This document shows positions 11,595 through 23,400 of a DNA stretch of 64,000 nucleotides, piece by piece. The position numbers were made by a program, and so were the translations under genes. Positions within the stretch are counted from its first letter, which is position 1; each line of letters opens with the position of its first letter. The notes below the pieces were generated by a model that ran no database searches, was not told the DNA's origin, and saw nothing but the letters and a program-made list of their open reading frames with translations. This DNA comes from Azorinus chamasolen (Eukaryota; Mollusca; Bivalvia; Cardiida; Solecurtidae). The stretch lies in assembly GCA_963576725.1 (NCBI GenBank), contig OY755241.1:558001-622000 (forward strand). The letters are read 5' to 3'.

Positions 11595-11779
11595 TCAATA
11601 AAACCGAGTCTGAACTTTTCTCATTTCTCATTGCTGCTTTGCTTTCAAATGATCCCCTACTTTCAGATTTACCATTTTATGACTTTGTGACAATTTCTGA
11701 CAACCGTTTACGAAATTCGATTTTGGTCCTCTTCATGTAAAATTTAGCCTGCTAAAAGAGTTTGGATCCAGATGTTGAT

Positions 11780-12188
<409 letters not shown>

Positions 12189-12269
12189 AAACACCAACAA
12201 ACACACAAGACAAACAAAAGTACGGGTAACAAAGAGAGTACCTCCTTGATTGCATTTTCATTGACAATC

Positions 12270-12500
12270 TGATACTCGTAATGCCTTTTGTTTGCCTTGC
12301 GTCTTTGTGCTTGTGATTTTGTTCATGTGTGGAACGTTTGTCTTATGTTCTTGTGTGTCTTTTGGTGTTTTCTGTGTTCATCTCGTATGTGAGTGTGCGT
12401 TTGGGTGTGTGGTTGTGTGTATGTGTGTCATGCTGTCTATCGGTATCGGTTGCGTCTTGTATGTTGCTTTGCCTGCTTGACTGTACTACTTTTCCATTAA
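12270..12500 (+). repeat. TG-rich dispersed element, forward copy
   Basis: Shares GTTTGCC/TTACGTCTTTGTGCTTGTG, GTGTGAGTGTGCGTTTGG, GTGTCATGCTGTCTATCGGT and GCTTTGCCTGCTTGACT with 16190-16470. The two TG-rich copies and the inverted one at 11780 surround the microsatellite, which may have grown from the element's own TG tract. Confidence 0.65.
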
Positions 12501-13810
12501 ATTTGAAAATGTAGTGTGTGACAATCATTTACTTAGTATGCTAAAGATTAAACTACGTCCTTTAGACCTGCGAAATATAAGGGAACGCGACAATTTGTGC
12601 ATGTTACCCGTATATACTAGCTGCGGATACAGTAGAACCTGTCTTAAGTTGCCATCAAAAATATGTCTAATTACTTATTTGTAAGGAGTTTTCAACATTA
12701 CTTTTGACCAGTATTAAACTACTATCTGCTTTTGCACACTGCTGTATTCAATAAAGCCGCTTAGAGCTGGTTGTACTATACGCACAGATGAACATTCCTC
12801 GTACGTAGATACTCTTTGACATGAACCATATTCATTCAAGAAATAATGTCTGCATGAATTTACAACACCGATCCCGACCAGAACCCACTTCAGATTTGTA
12901 CTAGCGACGTTTTACGCAAGCGTAAAATGGTTGTGTACAACATGTTTAAGCATGGTTGGAGATAAAACAGAGAACAACGTTATCATTTAGTAATTTTGAG
13001 CATGCAAGCACATACAAAGTTCTGACCAAGACGATAAACTGACTTCTGAATTATAAGCAAACTTCCTCCAAACAGGTATGGGTTTTGTTCAAGCTCATTT
13101 TGCTTTGTTTTTTCAGCATTCATAACAACATTTGAAAACAATCTGGATCCAAATGAGTGGCGGGGTAACCTGGCACCTTCATCAGGGTCCAAACTTTTGT
13201 TCACTTTGACATTTATTTTTGAATAGATATTGAAGGGAAAATGCAGCAGACGACAATATTTGCAGACATTAACCCCTTCAGTGCCATGTAGACGGGTCTG
13301 TAACATCATATGCAAAACAGGATCAGGATGCAAACTGTTTGACACCCTGTTTATCGTTTTATAAAGACATTGAACAAACGTCCATTCTAAAATTTGAAGC
13401 AGACGAATATATGACAAGCAGATGACAATTATGGCAAGAAAGGGTTAATTGCCCAGAGTGGAGACATAATGCTGGACTGCAAATGACCTGCAGATTACCT
13501 GCATAATGTTAACACCACATCAGACATCAAAACGTTCTTGGGCATTAGTGGGGCTAAGGGAGCACAGTGCAAAATATTGCAGCTGCATTTTTCTGGAGTG
13601 TAAATCTGGAATGTAGTCTGCAGTAAATCATAACCAGTTTGAATATCTGTCAAAAATATGTGCCATCGCTGGGGGAAAATATATTACAATGCAGTAAATA
13701 AAAAAAAGAAAATACTAGTTGGAAATTTCTATCACACATTTAAATTAATACACATAAAACTAATCTCGCAGTATATCACGGGGACTTTCAACTCCCATCA
13801 ATGCCAATTA
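12500..13810. other. Non-genic duplicated sequence
   Basis: No supported gene. A minus-strand open frame of 144 codons (13417-12983) is identical in unit B (37291-36857), but the whole right block is nearly identical, so this says nothing about selection. It lacks a recognisable domain and splice context. Confidence 0.55.
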
Positions 13811-13819
13811 CAGTAACCC

Positions 13820-15310
13820 CGCTAAACTAGAATTCTAACAGAGAAGAATATATATATTTTCAGATACCACAAGCAAATAGAGCAATACATGCTCAGACGG
13901 CCAATAAGGGATCTATCTGTTTTAGGCTTCCTGTGCTTGCAAATGCACGAAAAGGGTATAATTATATGAAAATAAGGGTAACAATTCATGTAAGATGTGT
14001 ATCTTATCAGGTTCAAAACTGTTGAAAATGTAACCATGGATTTGCGGGTTGTAGATTGCATGTTATCCATAGTAATCATATTCATGCCAGAAATAATAAT
14101 ATCAATTAGGTGATTTTCTATAATGGCGTATGAACGCTAGAACTTTTGGCCGTGGTAAAACAGTAGATGTATACCTTTCAGAAGCAAACACTGATCATAC
14201 ACTGATCTGAGGGTTCCTGCAATATCTTTGGGTCTACTATGTTTGCAAAGGTGCCAATATGCATTCTGTATCATTCATGGTATTCATAGATATAGTCGAG
14301 TTTGTAGGGACCTTTTAAACCTTCAACTCAAAGCAAGAACATTAACGGATTGGCATAAACATTTTACGAGCATACACATAAATAATGTCGATGTCTTGCA
14401 TGTAATATAAACCAAGTGTGTTTTAAACTTACGTCAAAATATTGAATTGTTCTGGAATCGAACGATTTGAAAAATACTGCTCGTCGCATTCGTATTAACC
14501 ATTTTCCTTATGTAAGCGCATTTTGACGCATCTACAAACAGAGAAGACCGAGATCAGACGGCTCCTATGTGTTCATATGCCATAATAAAAAAATTCTTTT
14601 TAATATTCATGACATCATTACTTCCTACATGACTATTCATAAGGGAAAGGGTTAAATGATAAACATATTTAAATAGTGACACTGGAACACTTGTTTGGTT
14701 TTACTTGACTGACATTTTATACTCTCTGCATAGCTAGAAATAAACCTGGTAAAACCATGTAACAAACTCTAGTATTTCACAATTAAAAGGTTTTTAATAT
14801 CGTGACAGTCACTTGTAATTTGTGTTAACATACCCCTTTTACTTTATAGATACGCCTTTTAACGAGTTTGCAATGTATACCCAGATAAGATGGTTCCTAC
14901 AAGATTGGGTCCAGTCTGTTTGCAGATGATTTGAGATAGATCCGATCCCTCAATGTGTGTCATGGTCAAACATCACTGTGCTCGTATGCAATCATAACAG
15001 ATCAGCTAATTAATAATGCTCACATAAATACAGGTGTGGATCAAGGATTTCAGATTAGGGAGGAGCGTAGATTTTTAAAAATTGGATGACATAACTAGTA
15101 TATTTGTCCCATCTACAGCACTAACCTATATTCTCTATAACTGCATTTGCAAAACAAAATGCGTATCTGCACTTAGATGGAGTACATCACCAGCAGACAA
15201 TAACATAAGTTATGCAGTGCTTAGTTCCCTAATATGGACTATACACTGCCAGCACATATTAATATGGGACGAGGCGAAGCACTGCATAACGAATTTATCT
15301 ACCGATTACC
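13820..15310. repeat. Older internal duplication, copy 1
   Basis: Shares long diverged stretches with 18550-19960: CAAATGC.CGAAAAGGGTATA, GTATCTTATCAGGTTCAAAA, GAACATTTGGCCGTGGTAAA-like, and AATGCGTATCTGCACTTAGA. Part also matches the gene 3' flank at 8045-8240. This shows duplications inside each unit that are older than the A/B/C duplication. Confidence 0.7.
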
Positions 15311-16150
15311 TTTAATTTCAAGTACTTACATGCATGTTTGCATCATAGGCCTACATGTATGGCTTTCCGTGGGGAAACAAGGGAATTAACTCTTGCAAAC
15401 TTGCTATTACAATAAGAGTGGAATAAATTACCTCCCTTTAATAGAATTAAAGTAAATATTCTTTATTTGCCTCAAATTTCGATTATATATTTTCTTTTTT
15501 CTTTTTTATCACTGTAAAACTAATTAATGTTTATATTTCAACTCAAATAAAAGCATCAATTATATGTATGCCTTTTTTAAAACTGTAAGGATAAACATAA
15601 AAGATTATTATAAGTAAGAGAAAAGCATATGGCTGTCAAGTAAGGGCAGTCACTCTTGTAAAGCCATGATAAGGATTTTAGTACCCCCATAAGGATTCTA
15701 TGGGGGTTTCTCGTTACCTCTATTGACCAATGGAATGACAAGACTTTAGTAGGAGGTACGATAAGGTAAAATATCTGGTGTTAATTGCATGACAACAGCA
15801 CTGCATGTTTGGTTATCGACCCTTTTACAGTCGGTAGCTACGCTTCCCTCTTTGCTTGCGCGATGACAGGCCGAGGGTAGTACTCTATGATGGTATACTC
15901 TTAAACTCGGATACGGGATGAGCTTACCAGACTCATGTTTTACTTTTTCCCTGTCGTGCCCTTAACGGCTTACCTGCAGGTGCTCTGACTTCAGCAAAGT
16001 CATTGAGTACATATTTGACGGATTGTCACAGTTATTATGCTATGTTTTACATGTTGTCCTGTGTTCACCGTCGTCTATGTTGTGGGTAAGTCCGCCGGGG
16101 ATACCTTTATTTACACTATTTATAAAGCTAGGGTGCCTTTGAGAGAAGTG
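15310..16150. other. Non-genic; small hairpin at about 15681-15708
   Basis: No supported gene. ACCCCCATA and TATGGGGGT form a 9-bp hairpin near 15683. The rest is AT-rich sequence, copied at about 39190-40030. Confidence 0.5.
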
Positions 16151-16470
16151 TGAGGTTAGGACGTCCGTAAACCGGTTTAAACCCCCAGTGGTGTTTTTGC
16201 CACTGACCGTGGCAAGGCGGTACTCTCTTTGTCACCCTTCCTTTTGTTTGCTTTACGTCTTTGTGCTTGTGAATTTGTTCATGTGTGGAGTGTTTGTCTC
16301 TAGTTCTTGTGTGTCTGTTGATGTTTTCTGTGTTTATCTCGTGTGTGAGTGTGCGCTTGGGTGTGTGGTTGTGTATGTGTATGTGTGTGTCATGCTGTCT
16401 ATCGGTGTTTTGGTGGTGGTTGCGTTTTGTATGTGGCTTTGCCTGCTTGACTTTACTACTTTTCCACCTA
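16150..16470 (+). repeat. TG-rich dispersed element with AAACCGGTTTAAACCCC start
   Basis: The most complete copy: GTAAACCGGTTTAAACCCCC, then the small inverted repeat AGTGGTG...CCACTGACC, then the TG-rich body ending in GCCTGCTTGACT. From recognition alone I believe similar repeats are common in bivalves; a repeat-library search would settle it. An open frame of about 148 codons through it is a by-product. Confidence 0.65.
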
Positions 16471-16479
16471 TTTCACCGC

Positions 16480-17190
16480 TAGCTATAAATTCACATACGT
16501 TATTAACTCCTTCACTAACCCCTTACCTTATATATATATGCCTTTTCGCACGTTTGCAAACAGAGTACACCCAGATCAGATGGCTCCTGTTGGAGCCGTC
16601 TCACCATGGTCTACTATGTTTACTTATGAGATGATGATATAGGTATAAATGTAGGGACACCTACAATTTTGGTTGGTCAGGCTTGCTTGTATATATAGTG
16701 ACCGAACAGGAGGTGTAGTTTGCAAGTTCAAGTGGAAGGAAATTAGCAACCTTATTAGAGTAGTGTCTATTAAGTTTTAAATTCTCTATTTCATCTAAAT
16801 ATTCTGTAACAAATTCTTATTCCTTCTTTGGGCTGTATTTGTTTAACAGAACCCCCATTTGTTCAAGAACATTATCCTCCAATTGCGTGCACAAGCCTTG
16901 TCTCAGTTGGGTGTAAGACATCCGAATGACAAACATCTTGGAAAAAGCAATTTCCATGTTGAGAATCTATTTCACGTTAGTGGATAACGTCTGATCTAAA
17001 CAGCATTCCTTTGCGGCAATGAGTAATCTTCCCATAGTGTGTTCCGTATGATAATATAGTTTACGTCATTAAGAGTAGATGCGTCACAAGTTCCTTGCTC
17101 ATCATTGATTACCATTTTATTTCGCTTTCGTCTTGTTTTACTCTTTTCTTTACGCTTTTTTTTCTTTGATGTGTCTGATAAATCAGAGTG
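16480..17190. repeat. Older internal duplication, homologous to 19980-20400
   Basis: CTAGCTATAAATTCACATAC, an H-family palindrome (16550-16635, GATCAGATGGCTCCTGTTGG), and the block around GGCTTGCTTGTA.ATATA both occur here and at 19980-20400. No gene supported. Confidence 0.65.
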
Positions 17191-17292
17191 TTAGGGTCAC
17201 ATTTTCATGTGTTCACGTACTATTATAACAATTCAGGTATAAATATTTAAGATGTAATCATTTCCTACATGAATATTAATGAGATATTTATA

Positions 17293-17797
17293 CTTATTTC
17301 ACCTCCCACAAGTTTCTGGCCTTTGCATTGGATAAGAGGAGTCACGTGGTGACCCTCTATACTTCTATAGAGGGTCAGCAGCTGACCCACTATTTACACA
17401 CTACAACAAAATTGCTGCCATTCAAAACATTTCGTCATTTAATCATTATTTTGATCCACGACATTACTTATTTTAACAAATATTCACTAAATATAACGCA
17501 TTGGCGCCTTTTAAATTAAATTTGGTTATATAAAAATGTGATGCGCAACTCTGTATATTAACAATGACGTCATTTCAACGCCAACGTCATACCGTAATAA
17601 TAACAATGACAATATCTTTGTCAAATTAAATGATGAAAAGTGGTCCATGAAATAAATCAGTTATTGGGTTTGTCATTGACCCACTACGGAAATATAGGGG
17701 TCTATAAGATTAATAGTGGGACTCGGCTATTGCCTCGCCCCCTATTCATCCTACAGACCCCTATATTTCCGTAGTCGGTCAGTGACAAATAACTAAT
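17293..17797. mobile_element. 505-bp insertion with ~50-bp inverted arms in orphan gene 3' end (unit A)
   Basis: Sequence around GATATTTATA...TAGACAGGTAAATA is continuous in gene copies A, B and C but interrupted here. The insert ends in a hairpin with arms 17659-17712 and 17745-17797, each containing ACTACGGAAATATAGGGGTC or its complement. No transposase is visible. It is present identically at 41166-41670, so it predates the right-block duplication. Confidence 0.65.
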
Positions 17798-17882
17798 AAT
17801 AGACAGGTAAATAGTTTTGTACTGGAGTACTGTATTCGTTATATATTACTGAAACTATTATATGAATATGTCTTACCTATAG

Positions 17883-17935
17883 TGCCAGACAGCTCGTCAT
17901 CAAGTGACAGTGGGAGCGCGTCATTAAGCCAATGA
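17883..17935 (+). pseudogene. Orphan last exon of the secreted-protein gene (unit A right block)
   Basis: Preceded by the same TTACCTATAG acceptor and followed by the same 3'UTR and AATAAA (18264-18269) as the full gene copies. In phase 1 it reads VPDSSSSSDSGSASLSQ then TGA. No exon 1-3 homologue is found between the array and this point, and homology to the gene locus starts only at about 17189. It may be a dead 3' fragment or an alternative terminal exon for gene copy A, since the exon 3 donor has a matching phase. Transcript data would decide. Confidence 0.65.
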
Positions 17936-18359
17936 TAAACCAATTCGTGCCATAAAGAAAGAGACGACGAAACAGCAAACCTGACAACTAAAACAATAGT
18001 GTCCATAGCAACAATAGCGCCAACACTAACGACAAATTGAACAGAAAAAGAATACCGACCAAAAACCGCTTACCATTCGACAAACAGATACATAATACCC
18101 GTATATGGCTGTTTCAAAAACTTTCTGTCAAAATGCGTTTTAATAGGTCCAACAGTCGCAAAATCTAAAATTTTACCAAACTTTGTAGACACTGATTAAA
18201 CCCTTTTTGAATCGTTTGATTTGTATCTGTACTAATAAAGACTATTATGTTGTTGAATGTTCAATAAAATAATACTTTTTAAATACGTTCATCTTTATTT
18301 TGTTTGCCTCATAATCTACATTACCCATCCCCGCCCCAACCTTCCTAAAATTTGTATTA

Positions 18360-18562
18360 CAGAAAAAACCCTCTAAACCGGAATTCCAGCAGAGAAAAAT
18401 GTAGATACTTTTGGACTGTTGGGTGCTTAATGCACGGTGATACTCATGCAGAAAGCTCGGAGCTTCCTGCATGACTGACTTTCACCCTACATTAAGCTGC
18501 CACCTGTTTCCAAGAGCGATATTTAAACCAAATTTAACATCCACTTTAGAGCGGCTTTACCG
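18360..18562. mobile_element. TA-flanked ~200-bp MITE (orphan exon 3' flank, unit A)
   Basis: Same element and same position relative to the last exon's AATAAA as at 7842. It was therefore already present when the gene's 3' end was duplicated. Ends are CAGAAAAAACCCTCTAAACC and CGGCTTTACCG. Confidence 0.6.
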
Positions 18563-20400
18563 TATACCATAAGCAAACAGCAATACCTGATCAGGCGGCC
18601 ACTGTGGATCTATCCGTTTCGGGTCCCCCGTGTTGGCAAATGCGTGAAAAGGGTATAATTACATGAAGATAAGGGTGACATTTCAAGATTTTTATCTTAT
18701 CAGGTTCAAAACTTTTAAAATGTAACCATGGAATTGCGGGTTGTAGATTACATGTCAACCATAGTAACCATATTCATGCAAGTAATAATAATTAGATATG
18801 TTATAATGGCATATGAACACTAGAACATTTGGCCGTGGTAAAACATACATTTCAGATGCAAACCCTGATCATACACCGATCTGATGACTCCCGCAATGTT
18901 TTTTATGGGCCTAGTCCGTTTGAAAAGGTGCCAAAATGCATTCTGTATCATTTAGTGTATTCATAGATAGTTTCAAAGCAAGAACATGGGCTGGCATGAA
19001 CATTTTACAAGCATACACATAAAATGTTTTGATGTATTGCATATAATATAAGCCCAGTGTGTTTTAAACTTACGTCAAAATATGGAATTGTTTATCGAAT
19101 CGAACGATTTGTAAAATACTGCTCGTCGCATCTGCCGCAGGTACATGGCAAGGGCACTCCATCCAGTCACATTATCCCGACACCGCGCCGACCAGTCCTA
19201 GAACTACCCTTTTAATGTCGAGCATTAAATGATAAACATTTTAATAGTGACACTGGAACGGCTTAGCCAGAAATAAACCTGATTAAAACAAGTAACAACC
19301 TGTATTGTTTCACAATTAAACGTTGGTGTATAATATCGTGATAGTCACTTGTAATTTATGTTAACAGTAACACTTTCATATTAGCATTTTACTCTATAGA
19401 TACGAGTTGTAACCCGATACCCCGATAAGATGGCTCCTTCAGGAGCCGTATGCTTTGGGTCCAGTCTGTTTGCTTATAATTTGATATAGGCCCGATTCTT
19501 CAATGTGTGTCATGGCCAAACATTACTGTGCTCGTATGCAAATATAACAGATCAGCTAATTAATATTCTCACATAAACATTCATTGTACAGGTGTGGATC
19601 CAAGGTTTCAGATTAGGGAGGAGCGTATATTTTTAAACATTGGACGACACCACTAGTGTCTTTCGAATTTACAAAGACACTACTGATGTCATACAACAAC
19701 GGACAGGGAAATACCAAAAAACCCTCTAAATCTAGATCTAATAAAATTATCCCCAAACAGTTGGTTAGGGAATTTTTAAGGGGCGTACGCTGGCCCCGCC
19801 CCTCTAAATCCGCACCTGTTGTATAAAGGGTTAAAAGGTTTTTTTCAACATGTGTAATAGTCCGATAAATATTTAACTGTATCTGAAAAACAAAATGCGT
19901 ATCTGCACTTAGATGGAGTACATCACCAGCAGACAATAAGGTAAGATATCTGGTGTTAATTGCATGACGCATAATCCACCTCTAGCTATAAATTCACATA
20001 CTTCATGAACCCCTTAGTCAACCCCGTACCTTATCACACGTTTGCAAACGGAGTACACCCAGATCAGATGGTTCCTGTTGGCACCGTCCCTCCAGGGTCT
20101 ACTATGTTTACTTATGAAATGATGATATATGTATTAATGTAGGGACAACTACAATTTTGGTGGGCCAGGCTTGCTTGTAGATATAATGACCGAACAGGGG
20201 GTGTAGTTGGCAAGTGCAAGTGAAAGGAAGTTAGCAACCTCGTTAGAGTAGTGTCCATCATGTTTGAAATTCTCTATTTCAGCTAGATATTCTGTAACAA
20301 ATTCGTATTCTTTCTTTGGGCTGTATTTGTTTAGCAGAACTCCCATTTTAGGAGGGAATGGGTTATGCACAATGATGCCAGAACCTGCCTTATACAGAGG
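18562..20400. repeat. Older internal duplication, copy 2
   Basis: Diverged copy of material at 13820-17190, including H-family palindromes at about 19395-19480 and 20030-20120. In unit B the gypsy fragment has inserted inside this block. Open frames at 19972-19613 and 20370-20149 (minus strand) are not supported as genes. Confidence 0.6.
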
Positions 20401-20880
20401 CGTCTAATAGTGACGATATGGGGGAATGGGTTAAACCAAAACTAGTATAACTTACAGGCTGGGTCCTGATGAAGATGCTTGATACTGATACTGCTTGATA
20501 CTGAACGTTTATCAACATTTTAACGACCTGCAGTAACTAAAACTGAGAACAAATAATCTGCTTATAGAATATTTATTTCTTGGTTTTATTCAGCACCATT
20601 AACCACAATTTAAACATGTTTTCCTTTCTACCTCTTGTGAAAAGACAAAATAGTATCGATATGGAAATCCATTTATCAAATGTCAAGAAACAACAGTCAA
20701 CCATTTCAATACAGTGGACACGACCCGGATGATACCACAGGCCACATCGACGTCTCACCAGGGTGCACACAGTTTAACACTCAAGCATTATTTGTGTTGA
20801 AAATGAAACCGAAGAAAACTGAACTTTAGATTTATATACAAAAACGTTAAATTTTATGTCACACATTTTCTCTTGTCGTG
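20400..20880. other. Non-genic duplicated sequence
   Basis: No supported gene. A minus-strand open frame of 65 codons (20770-20573) recurs at 47315-47118, as the whole block does. Confidence 0.5.
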
Positions 20881-20883
20881 CTG

Positions 20884-21140
20884 ATATTAGACATACATGT
20901 ATATAGCTACATGCGTATCAACCATATCCTCATGATAATGATAGACATACATTTATACACACATATATAGCTACATGTATATCAATCATACATTTTACGT
21001 GGTAAAAATAGACATGCATGTATATAGCTACATGTATATCAATCATATATTTCTCATGCTAATAATAGACATACATGTATATAGCTACATGTATATCAAT
21101 CATATATTTGTCGCGCTACTATTAGACGTACATGTATATA
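20884..21140. repeat. ~59-bp tandem repeat, about five copies (unit A)
   Basis: AGACATACATGTATATAGCT followed by ACATGTATATCAATCATAT recurs at roughly 59-base spacing. A short open frame through it is repeat-driven. Same array at 47429-47685. Confidence 0.8.
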
Positions 21141-21257
21141 GATATATTAGGCATACCACGATTAGCTGGAGAAAGGTCTTACAAACATCAATCCACTTTC
21201 GCACAAACATATATTTGGAAATAATTTGAAAGTCTTTGAATGCTGATTATTCAATAT

Positions 21258-21487
21258 TTAACCCTTTACTCCATGCATAACCATGTAAGACATAATGACA
21301 TCATGAATATGAATTCGATTAATTGTTATAATAGTGCATGGACACGGGGAGGTTTGGCCAGACAGAAACTTTACGTAAACAATCATAGGCAAACAGAACA
21401 TATCTTGATCAGAGGACTCCTTTAGGAATCATCTAATCTGGGAGTAATCTGTTTGCGAAGATGTAGAAATGCGTATTTGGAGTAAAG
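21258..21487. repeat. Palindromic element H, full-length copy (unit A)
   Basis: Bounded by TTAACCCTTTACTCCATG and GCGTATTTGGAGTAAAG, so CTTTACTCCA is a terminal inverted repeat. Inside is a second inverted pair, GGCAAACAGAACATATCTTG and the GGGAGTAATCTGTTTGC side, around AGGACTCCTTTAGGAATCAT. A MITE-like, non-coding, hairpin-forming element. Confidence 0.7.
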
Positions 21488-22137
21488 ACTGTATTCAGAA
21501 TAAAATCAAATTTGCTGGTGTATGTTTGAATGACAAACAGTGCTCTGGATAAGATGGTCCTCTAGGAGCCCTCTGATCTTGGTCTACAGTATTGAAAGAG
21601 TTAATATCACTCTATCCTACATTCATGCTAGACAAGCTCAGAAAATCTCAATAGTACATGTACCGCTCGAATAACATTTTGACGCAATCACTGCAATGAA
21701 GCCGGGTGTGTGATGTCATATGCAAATAGCCTTGATCTAGATGAGTTTGAGATACGCAGCACTCAGTTTATCTGTGTATGAAAAAACTGAATCAAGGTCC
21801 ACTCTGATACGTAAATGGGATAAAAATGTGCCCAACACACGACTGCTGGAGCTGAAAGGGTTAACCCATTTATACATAAATTGGTCACTTCATGAAAATT
21901 ATGTTTCATAATGTAATATATAAAAGAGAAACATTGACTTAGACAAAAGCGGTAGGATAAGATATCCATAATTCCATAATCATACAAAACGGACACTGAT
22001 CAAACATATCAGTTGTCCTAGGGGAATTGCCTGGCCTCGCTCTACCTAATTTTAGCATGCGTTAAAATGCGTTACTTGCGAAAATGGTTAAAAGAAGCAA
22101 CTCTTTGAACGATTGTCATCATTTCAAGATAACATAC

Positions 22138-22340
22138 AGTAAAACCTCTCTATAACGGCCACTAACTTGTATTAATTAATTGGTAATTAGGACAGGTGGC
22201 TGCCTAAAGCAAGGTGAAAGTAAAACAAAACGCTCCTACAGGAGCGTTCTGTTTTACTTCCACCTTGTTTTAAGCAGCCACCTGCATTTAACACAAACTA
22301 TTTTATGTAATTTAGTGGTCGTTATAGAGAGGTTTTACTG
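22138..22340. mobile_element. Palindromic 203-bp pogo-like MITE (unit A)
   Basis: TA-CAGTAAAACCTCTCTATAAC at the left and GTTATAGAGAGGTTTTACTG-TA at the right are near-perfect terminal inverted repeats with TA target duplications. The interior is also palindromic (GCAGCCACCTG arms and an AACGCTCCTACAGGAGCGTT centre). The whole element could fold into one long hairpin. Ends and target fit the pogo/Tigger branch of Tc1/mariner. No transposase. Confidence 0.8.
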
Positions 22341-22374
22341 TATCTAAATATTTTATATCCATTTTATACGCCCG

Positions 22375-23400
22375 AAGGTAACTTCGGTCGTATTATGGTA
22401 TGGCACTTGTCCGTCTGTCTGTCCATCTGTCTGTCCGTCCGTTAGCCACATTTTGTCCGCTCAATAACTTGACAACTGCTTGGTTTGCTGTCTTTATACC
22501 TAGTGGGAAGTTTGGTCATGGCTAGTAGATGACCTCAGTTGATTTTGAGGTCAGTCAGTCAAAGGCCAATGTCACCATGACCTTCAACTCAAAAATTCTG
22601 TCCGCTCAATAACTTGATAAGTATTAGGTGAACGGTCTTCATACTTAGTAGGAAGGTGGTCATGGCTAGTAGATGATCAATATTTTAGGTCATTACGTCA
22701 AAGGTCAAGGTCATCGTGACCTTCAACTCAAAAAGCTTGTTCGCTCAATAACTTGATAAGTATCTGGTGAGCAGTTTTTATACTTAGTTTGAAGGTTGGT
22801 CATCGCTAGTAGATGACGCCTATCGAGTTTGAGGTTAGTCGGTCAAAGATCAAGGTCACCGTGACCTTCAACTAAAGGATCTTGTCCGATAAATAATTTA
22901 ATAAGTACTCAATAAGTTCGCTCAATAACTTGATAAGTATAAGGTTTCCTGTCTTCATTCTTAGTCGCAAGGTTGGTCATGGCTAGTAGATGACCCCTAT
23001 TGATTTTGAGGTCGGTAAGTGAAAGGTCAAGGTCACCGAGACCTTCAACTAAAATATTTTGTCTACTCGATAACTTCGATAAGTATGAGGTGTTCTGTCT
23101 ACATACTTAGTAGGAAGGTTGGTCATGGCTAGTAGATGACCCCTATTGATTTTGAGGTCAGTAGGTAAAGGGTCATGGTCACCGTGACCTTCAACTAAAA
23201 ATAATTGTCCACTCAATAACTTGATAAGTGTTAGGGGTGCTGTCTACATACTTAGTAGGAAGGTTGGTCATTGCTAGTAGATGACCCCACTTGATTTAGA
23301 GGTCAGTCGATCAAAGGTCAAGGTCATCATGACATTAAACTAAAAGATCTTGTTCGCTCAATAACTTAATATGTATTAGGCGTGCTTCCTTCAAACTTAC
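22375..23400. repeat. ~145-bp tandem array rich in GGTCA/TGACC half-sites (unit A)
   Basis: About six copies of a monomer with CGCTCAATAACTTGATAAGT, TTAGTAGGAAGGTTGGTCAT, GGCTAGTAGATGACCCC and GGTCAAGGTCACCGTGACC. It is preceded by a CTGTCCGT-type pyrimidine run and a CGAAGGTAACTTCGG hairpin. Perfect GGTCAnnnTGACC palindromes lie at 22709, 22854 and 23177, with near matches at 22570, 23031 and 23322. I recognise it as a widespread invertebrate repeat type; it encodes nothing visible. Confidence 0.8.

Noticed and set aside
10042..11601. 519-codon open frame of perfect 18-residue repeats
   Set aside because: It is the translation of a 54-bp minisatellite whose length is a multiple of 3. It starts at GTG rather than ATG, has no promoter or splice context, and the unit derives from a non-coding dispersed element.
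12983..13417. 144-codon minus-strand open frame, identical in units A and B
   Set aside because: The entire right block is near-identical, so identity is uninformative. There is no domain, and the codons run through AT-rich repeat-like sequence.
16188..16634. 148-codon open frame rich in Val, Cys and Phe
   Set aside because: Reads through the TG-rich dispersed element, whose other copies at 12270 and 11780 are broken or inverted.
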